NCBI GenBank assembly: GCA_030613665.1
Contig: JAUWLN010000053.1
Location: 1-10,239 of the forward strand
Direction: 5' to 3'
Source: Dehalococcoidia bacterium
GTDB lineage: Bacteria > Chloroflexota > Dehalococcoidia > Dehalococcoidales > RBG-16-60-22
Length of the DNA: 10,239 nucleotides
Position numbers and translations under genes: made by a program. Every line of letters begins with the position of its first letter. Position 1 is the stretch's first letter. This document shows positions 5,607-10,239 of the stretch, piece by piece. The notes beneath the pieces are model-generated. The model saw nothing but the letters and a program-made list of their open reading frames with translations. It made no database searches and was not told where the DNA came from.

Positions 5607-8600
5607 TCACCTCTTTTCCAGCTTGAGGCCCCCCTCCCCCACCACCTCCACCAGACGCTCGTGCAGTTCGGGGCAGTAGTCGGCGTGAATATCGAAAAGG
5701 CGCAGGTGAGTTACTTTGTTTCCGTTAGCCACCTTTAATTTTACCTCATCGTGCCCGGGGTAGCTTCTCAAAATATCAACCACTTTATTCAGATTGGCCT
5801 TATCTCCCTCAGCATCACTGGTCTGGCTGAAGCTGATGACCAACCGGCGATTCTCCGCCGGCATATCTCCCGGCATAGTCTTCTCGCTCTCTTGCTTTTT
5901 TACAGCGGGCAACTGGGCGGTTTCCTCCTCCTCCATTTCTTCTTTTTCGGTTACCACTTTCTCCGTTTTTTCTTCCATAGCCTGGTAGGGACGTACCTCT
6001 TCACAGCTCAACTGCACCCTGTCCTCCCTCATCCTCACCTTGCCGTTCACCTCAACGATGTTCCCTTCCTGCCACAGTTCGCTGGTGTCCGCATAGACCT
6101 TTGGCCAGACCATGATTTCAACCTGCCCGCTGAGGTCCTCGAGCATCACGCTGGCAAACGGGTTCCCTTCCTTGGTAAATAGCTGACGGACCGACCCCAC
6201 CATACCCACGATGTCCAGCGTCTGCCCGACCAGCTCAACATCAAGCTGACCCACCAGCATAGCTTCAGCGCTCAGCTCGCCGGCTACGGCGCTGAAGGGG
6301 TGCTCGGAGAGGTATACCCCGGTCAGCTCCTTCTCCCAGACTAATTTCTCTTTCATGGGAACGTCTTCTACTGTGCCAAGGTCAAGGCTGGACATTGGCA
6401 CCGGCGCTTCTTCTCCCCACAGGTCAAACATAGTAGATTGGCCTGTCTCCCGAAGCCGCTGCTCCCGCTGCGCCAGAGAAATGATGCGGTTCACATTGCT
6501 CAGCAGTACCGCCCGACTGCTGCCCAGGGAGTCGAAGGCCCCGGCTTTAATCAGGCTTTCAACGACCCGCCGGTTGATGCCGCGCAGATCGCAACGGCGG
6601 CACAGGTCTTCAATGGACTTGAACTCTCCGTTTTTACCTCTTTCCGCCACAATGGGTTCGACTGCCGTCGGACCCACATTTTTGATTGCCGACAATCCAA
6701 AGCGGATGTCGGGTGCGGCGCCATCTTTTTCAATGGAGAAATTGACCTGGCTGCGGTTGATATTCGGCGGCTGCACGTTGATACCCAGACGGCGGCACTC
6801 GGCAACAGCGCTGGCCACCTTCTCCGGCTGGTCAGCGTGTATGGTAAGGAATGCGGTTATGCATTCCGCCGGATAGTTCGCCTTGAGGTAAGCTGTTCGA
6901 TAGGCAATAAGCGCATAGCTTACGCTGTGTGCCTTGTTGAAAGCGTAGCCGGCGAACGGTTCGATGAGGTTGAAGACCTGGGTGGCAAGCCCGTCCGAGA
7001 ACCCATTCTTCTTGGCGCCCTCGATAAAGCGACGCCTTTCCTTTTTCATCACCTCGGGGATTTTCTTGCCCATCGCCTTGCGGAATATGTCCGCCTGTCC
7101 CAGGCTGTAGCCGGCAAATTCCCTCACGATGAACAGCACCTGGTCCTGATAGACAATCCCCCCGTAAGTCTCCTGCAGAATGTTTTCCAGAGCGGGGTGG
7201 GGATAACGGATGGGCTCAAGGCCGTGCTTCGCCCTAATGAAGGTCGGGATATGCTCCATCGGGCCGGGGCGGTAAAGCGCCACCATGGCGGCGATATCAC
7301 TGAACATGGTCGGTTTAAGCTCCTTGATATAGCGGCGCATGCCGGCCCCTTCCAGCTGAAAGACCCCGGTCGTTTCCCCGGAAGACAGCAGGCTGAATGT
7401 CTTGGCGTCATTCATAGGTATGCTGTGCAGGTCGATTTCAACGCCATGGTTCTCCGCAATGATTTCCCTTGCCTTCTCCAGGATAGTGAGGTTGGCCAGG
7501 CCGAGGAAGTCCATTTTAAGAAGCCCAATCTCGGCAATATCACCCATGGAGAACTGGGTCATAACCGATTCCTGGCTACTGCCCCTGCTGCCCCACTGCA
7601 ACGGGACGTGCCTGGTAAGCGGCTCCTGGGAAATAACCACACCGGCGGCGTGTGTGCTGGCGTGGCGGGCAACCCCTTCCACCTTCCGTGCAGAGTCGAT
7701 TAGATTGCGGATTACCTGGTCATCACGGTGTATGCTCCGGAGTTCGTTGCTCTCATTCAGCGCTCTTGTCAGCGTCATGGTCGGTGAATATGGCACAAGC
7801 CGGGCCACACGGTCAACATCGCTGTAGGCCATACCCAGCGCCCGGCCCACGTCACGGATGGCCGCCCTGGCACCAAGCGTACCGAAGGTGATAATCTGGG
7901 CCACGTGGTCCTGTCCGTACTTCTGTGACACGTAGGCAATAACCTCGTCACGCCGGTCATCCTGAAAATCAAGGTCGATATCCGGCATCTCTTTGCGCTC
8001 CAGATTGAGGAACCGCTCAAAGACCAGCCGGTGTTCAATCGGGTCAACCGCGGTGATGCCCAGGCAGTGGAGGACTATGCTGGCAGCGGCACTGCCCCTC
8101 ACCCCGAAGAGAATATTGCGCTGCTTGGTAAAGGAAATTATGTCCCATACCACAAGAAAATAGTTGGCAAACTGGGTCTTTTTAATGACATCAAGCTCAT
8201 AGTCAAGTCGTTTTTTTATTTCTTCAGTGGGCTGGGGGTAATTGCGGGGCAAATTTTCGTAGCACAGGTCAGCGAGAAAATCGTCAGCCTTTTTCCCCGG
8301 CGGCAGTTCGATCTCGGGCAGGTGCAGCCGCCCGAACTCCAGAGTGAGGTCGCACATTTCGGCAATCCGCTCCGTGTTGTCGAGAGCCTGCGGGATATCC
8401 CGATAAAGCTCGGCCATTTCCTCCAGACTCCTGAGATAAAGGGTATCCGAGGCCATCTTCATCCGCTTTTCATCATTGACGGAGGAGTTGGTGCCGATAC
8501 ACAGGAGCAGGTCATGAGCCTGCGCGTCTTCCCGCCTGACGTAATGGATGTCATTCGTAGCCACCAGCGGGATATCAAGCTCATCGCTCATGGCAATCAG

Positions 8601-9152
8601 TACCTGGTTCACCTGCTCAAGCTCGGAAATGGGCTGCCGCTGTATCTCAAGGTAGAAATCGCCAAATACCTGCTGGTACCACTGTGCTGCCTGCTGGGCG
8701 TCCTGAAGGCGTCCGCCAAGAATCAGCTGCGGTATCTCACCCTTCAGGCAACTGGAAAGCGCAATCAACCCATCATGGTATTGCTCCAGAAGCTCTTTGT
8801 CCACCCGCGGCCGGTAGTAAAAGCCTTCGAGGTGTGCCTTGGTCACGAGCTGGATAAGGTTCTGGTAACCGGTATAGTTCCTGGCCAGAAGGACGAGGTG
8901 GTTGTGGTTTCGGTCCGCCGCGTCGCGACCGGAGCGACTTCCCGGCGCGAGGTATACTTCACAGCCGATTATAGGCTTTATACCAACTTCCCTGGCAGTA
9001 CGGTAGAACTCGATAACGCCATACATGGCGCCGTGGTCGGTAATTGCCAGGCTGTCCATACCAAGTTCCTTGGCTTTTGAAAGCAGCTGCGGAATGCGGC
9101 ACATGCCGTCAAGCAGGCTGTATTCGGTGTGGACATGAAGATGAGTAAACAT
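5607..9152 (-). CDS. dnaE: DNA polymerase III subunit alpha
   Basis: Replicative C-family polymerase of 1181 residues. In order: the PHP domain (1-210) with HLHVHTEYSLLDG (4-16), TDHGAMYG (38-45), GCEVY (63-67), SSCLKGEI (133-140) and ATNDIHY (198-204); the polymerase palm with MPDIDLDFQDDRRDE (389-403), where Asp393 and Asp395 are the expected catalytic pair, and LLKMDFLGL (544-552) with Asp548 as the third; GGIVYQDQV (664-672) and the fingers region AGYAFNKAHSVSYA (734-747). A helix-hairpin-helix region lies near 855-875. An OB fold follows (about 978-1055). After it come a Glu/Lys-rich linker (about 1057-1100) and a small C-terminal domain (1103-1181). PHP metal ligands look intact. AAGGAG ends only 2 nt before the ATG, an unusually tight ribosome site, but the HLHVH motif fixes this start. 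The TGA stop touches the radC start. Confidence 0.97.
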   Translation of the reverse strand: MFTHLHVHTEYSLLDGMCRIPQLLSKAKELGMDSLAITDHGAMYGVIEFYRTAREVGIKPIIGCEVYLAPGSRSGRDAADRNHNHLVLLARNYTGYQNLIQLVTKAHLEGFYYRPRVDKELLEQYHDGLIALSSCLKGEIPQLILGGRLQDAQQAAQWYQQVFGDFYLEIQRQPISELEQVNQVLIAMSDELDIPLVATNDIHYVRREDAQAHDLLLCIGTNSSVNDEKRMKMASDTLYLRSLEEMAELYRDIPQALDNTERIAEMCDLTLEFGRLHLPEIELPPGKKADDFLADLCYENLPRNYPQPTEEIKKRLDYELDVIKKTQFANYFLVVWDIISFTKQRNILFGVRGSAAASIVLHCLGITAVDPIEHRLVFERFLNLERKEMPDIDLDFQDDRRDEVIAYVSQKYGQDHVAQIITFGTLGARAAIRDVGRALGMAYSDVDRVARLVPYSPTMTLTRALNESNELRSIHRDDQVIRNLIDSARKVEGVARHASTHAAGVVISQEPLTRHVPLQWGSRGSSQESVMTQFSMGDIAEIGLLKMDFLGLANLTILEKAREIIAENHGVEIDLHSIPMNDAKTFSLLSSGETTGVFQLEGAGMRRYIKELKPTMFSDIAAMVALYRPGPMEHIPTFIRAKHGLEPIRYPHPALENILQETYGGIVYQDQVLFIVREFAGYSLGQADIFRKAMGKKIPEVMKKERRRFIEGAKKNGFSDGLATQVFNLIEPFAGYAFNKAHSVSYALIAYRTAYLKANYPAECITAFLTIHADQPEKVASAVAECRRLGINVQPPNINRSQVNFSIEKDGAAPDIRFGLSAIKNVGPTAVEPIVAERGKNGEFKSIEDLCRRCDLRGINRRVVESLIKAGAFDSLGSSRAVLLSNVNRIISLAQREQRLRETGQSTMFDLWGEEAPVPMSSLDLGTVEDVPMKEKLVWEKELTGVYLSEHPFSAVAGELSAEAMLVGQLDVELVGQTLDIVGMVGSVRQLFTKEGNPFASVMLEDLSGQVEIMVWPKVYADTSELWQEGNIVEVNGKVRMREDRVQLSCEEVRPYQAMEEKTEKVVTEKEEMEEEETAQLPAVKKQESEKTMPGDMPAENRRLVISFSQTSDAEGDKANLNKVVDILRSYPGHDEVKLKVANGNKVTHLRLFDIHADYCPELHERLVEVVGEGGLKLEKR

Positions 9153-9178
9153 GGCTCCTTAAATGGAAAATCTATCTC

Positions 9179-9187
9179 ATTATAGCA
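9179..9187 (-). promoter_or_regulatory. Extended -10 promoter for dnaE
   Basis: On the minus strand the sequence reads TGCTATAAT, a perfect -10 hexamer (9184-9179) with the TGn extension. The best -35 at normal spacing is poor (CTTCCA near 9206-9201, three of six), as is common for extended -10 promoters. Transcription would begin near 9172, giving a leader of about 20 nt before the dnaE ATG at 9152. Confidence 0.6.
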
Positions 9188-9259
9188 CAGGGGCCTCTGG
9201 TGGAAGTATCATTTTCAGGTGGAAAAAGTGTAAAATCTTGGTAGCCGGTGGAATAAAAA

Positions 9260-9943
9260 ATGAAAGTTTTTCACAAGGTCACAAAATGGCTTTTCGTTCT
9301 CTGCCTGCCATTACTTTTGCTTTCGGCCGGTATTGGCGGGGCGGCCAACAGCCCGGCCCTTTACCGCTACGGATTCGACAAATATGAGGTGAGCCGGACG
9401 ACGGGCCTGTCTGATGCTGAGCTGGATGGAGCCGCCAGAGGGCTTATCCATTACTTCAATTCCGGTGAAGAGTACATCAACGTGACCGTGGTCAAAGACG
9501 GCCAGACTTTCTCACTTTTCAACGAGCGAGAGGCCATCCACCTGAAGGACGTGAAAGGGCTGTTCCGACTGGATTACTGGATATTCCTGGGCGCGCTTTT
9601 ATATTCGCTGGTCTATGCCATTTTCTTCCTTTGGCTGGGAGGAAAACGCCGGGTAGCGCGGGGACTTATCTGGGGCAGCGGCCTCACTCTAGGCCTGATG
9701 CTGCTGCTGGGCCTGAGCACAATGCTCAACTTCGACCAGCTTTTTCTCCAGTTCCACCTGCTGAGCTTCGCCAACGAGTTCTGGCAGCTTGACCCGAGCA
9801 GGGACTATTTAATCATGCTCTTCCCGGGCGGCTTCTGGTATGATGCCACCATTTTCATCGCCCTGGCTACGGCGGTGGGGGCGGTGATACTGGGTGGGAT
9901 TGGGGTTTACCTAAGTAAAATCAAAGTATTTTTTAATGTCTAA
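9260..9943 (+). CDS. lit: TIGR01906/DUF1461 integral membrane protein, probable lipoprotein intramolecular transacylase (Lit)
   Basis: A 227-residue membrane protein of the TIGR01906 (DUF1461) family. Characterised Firmicutes members (Lit) move an acyl chain within diacylated lipoproteins from glycerol to the N-terminal cysteine, giving the lyso form. Membrane segments are predicted by eye at about 9-27, 104-126, 133-155 and 196-218, with a large outside loop (28-103) after the first. Family signatures are LSDAELDGAARGLIHYFNSG (50-69), LFNEREAIHLKDVKGLF (86-102) and FLQFHLLSFANEFWQLDP (162-179). His94 and His166 lie 72 residues apart, the same spacing as the catalytic His85 and His157 that I recall for Bacillus cereus Lit. 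GGTGG (9247-9251) lies 8 nt before the ATG. It is divergent from dnaE. Family membership is strong; the transacylase activity is inferred. Confidence 0.82.
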   Translation: MKVFHKVTKWLFVLCLPLLLLSAGIGGAANSPALYRYGFDKYEVSRTTGLSDAELDGAARGLIHYFNSGEEYINVTVVKDGQTFSLFNEREAIHLKDVKGLFRLDYWIFLGALLYSLVYAIFFLWLGGKRRVARGLIWGSGLTLGLMLLLGLSTMLNFDQLFLQFHLLSFANEFWQLDPSRDYLIMLFPGGFWYDATIFIALATAVGAVILGGIGVYLSKIKVFFNV

Positions 9944-9962
9944 TAACCCGAAGGGCAGAGTT

Positions 9963-9980
9963 CCACGGGCTTGCCCGTGG
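9963..9980 (+). mobile_element. Subterminal hairpin at the left end of an IS200/IS605-type element
   Basis: A perfect 8-bp stem, CCACGGGC (9963-9970) and GCCCGTGG (9973-9980), closed over a TT loop, sits 42 nt before the transposase start and 20 nt after the lit stop. IS200/IS605 elements carry such imperfect or perfect hairpins at their ends, where TnpA binds single-stranded DNA. The exact element tip and cleavage tetranucleotide cannot be set without the right end or an empty-site comparison; the tip should lie between 9944 and 9962. The same hairpin might end transcripts from lit, although no T tract follows. Confidence 0.6.
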
Positions 9981-10021
9981 GTGAATGTAGCGATGGTGAT
10001 ATGAGGTGGTAGAATAGATGC

Positions 10022-10239
10022 GTGGAAATCAGGTTATCTGGGTATGCATCATATCGGACGGAGTATCATATAGTCTGGATACCGAAATATCGCCATCGCA
10101 TCCTGAATACTGGCGTGAAGGGGTATCTGATCAAACTTTTTCCGAAGGTTATGGAGCAATTACCGGGGTGTGAAATAGTCAAGTACAACATACAGGCTGA
10201 CCATATACATATGGTGATGGTTATTCCACCGAAGTATTC
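10022..10239 (+). CDS. tnpA: IS200/IS605 family Y1 transposase (TnpA), 5' part, cut off by window edge
   Basis: HUH-type single-strand transposase. The frame opens with GTG at 10022 after an in-frame TAG at 10010-10012, and runs without a stop to the edge (72 codons). The protein reads (M)EIRLSGYASYRTEYHIVWIPKYRHRIL, where EYHIVWIPKYR is a hallmark of the family, and later QADHIHMVMVIPPKY, where HIH is the HUH metal motif. The catalytic tyrosine, expected about 60 residues further on, is outside the window. GAGGTGG (10003-10009) is a ribosome site at a long spacing of 12 nt. An ATG at 10018 is in another frame and leads nowhere useful. The part seen shows no frameshift, so the copy may be intact. 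Whether a tnpB follows is unknown. Confidence 0.88.
   Translation, partial: MEIRLSGYASYRTEYHIVWIPKYRHRILNTGVKGYLIKLFPKVMEQLPGCEIVKYNIQADHIHMVMVIPPKY

Noticed and set aside
6438..7703. A 421-codon plus-strand open frame antisense to dnaE, and a 349-codon one at 8031-9080
   Set aside because: Both lie wholly inside the strongly conserved dnaE coding region on the other strand. Their translations show no recognisable domain, and long antisense frames are expected from the codon use of such a gene.
9208..9236. Plus-strand promoter for lit with TAAAAT at 9231-9236
   Set aside because: No acceptable -35 at normal spacing and no TGn extension in the right register; too weak to list.
1..10239. CRISPR arrays, tRNA or rRNA genes, riboswitches
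   Set aside because: No regularly spaced repeats, cloverleaf or rRNA-like stretches were seen, and the gaps between genes are mostly under 160 nt.

Overview
The window is chromosomal DNA from a bacterium of moderate to slightly high GC. The gene set suggests Chloroflexota, possibly Dehalococcoidia. The pointers are a Gram-positive-type DnaE with a charged linker and extra C-terminal domain, a long CTC-type L25, a Lit/TIGR01906 membrane protein, and the local pairing of a small zinc-ribbon protein with comF and a long hpf. The lineage is inferred from gene content and cannot be proved without a search.

Layout. A threonine aldolase gene (1-762, minus, cut by the left edge) diverges from a plus-strand run: L25/CTC ribosomal protein (889-1566), an amidohydrolase (1620-2459), the 2',3'-cyclic phosphodiesterase/RNA ligase-like ThpR (2505-3107), a 70-residue zinc-ribbon-like protein (3148-3360), a ComF phosphoribosyltransferase (3403-4104) and the long hibernation factor HPF (4122-4664). 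This run meets the minus-strand pair dnaE-radC (9152 to 4816) in a structured convergent spacer (4665-4815). Divergent from dnaE is a four-segment membrane protein (9260-9943) identified as a lipoprotein intramolecular transacylase (Lit). The right edge holds the left end of an IS200/IS605-type element: a perfect subterminal hairpin and the first 72 codons of a Y1 transposase with a GTG start.

How the genes relate. The plus run is biased to translation and RNA (L25/CTC binding 5S rRNA, ThpR acting on RNA ends, HPF dimerising idle ribosomes), with ComF and an uncharacterised zinc-ribbon protein between. The dnaE-radC pair is a replication and repair operon with overlapping or nearly overlapping cistrons. 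Lit would rearrange acyl chains on lipoproteins. Most of the window is ordinary core genome. The points most worth a second look are the Lit homologue with its matching histidine pair, the transposon end, the uncharacterised zinc-ribbon protein behind its own promoter, the competing inverted repeats between hpf and radC, and a tandem duplication in the L25 tail.
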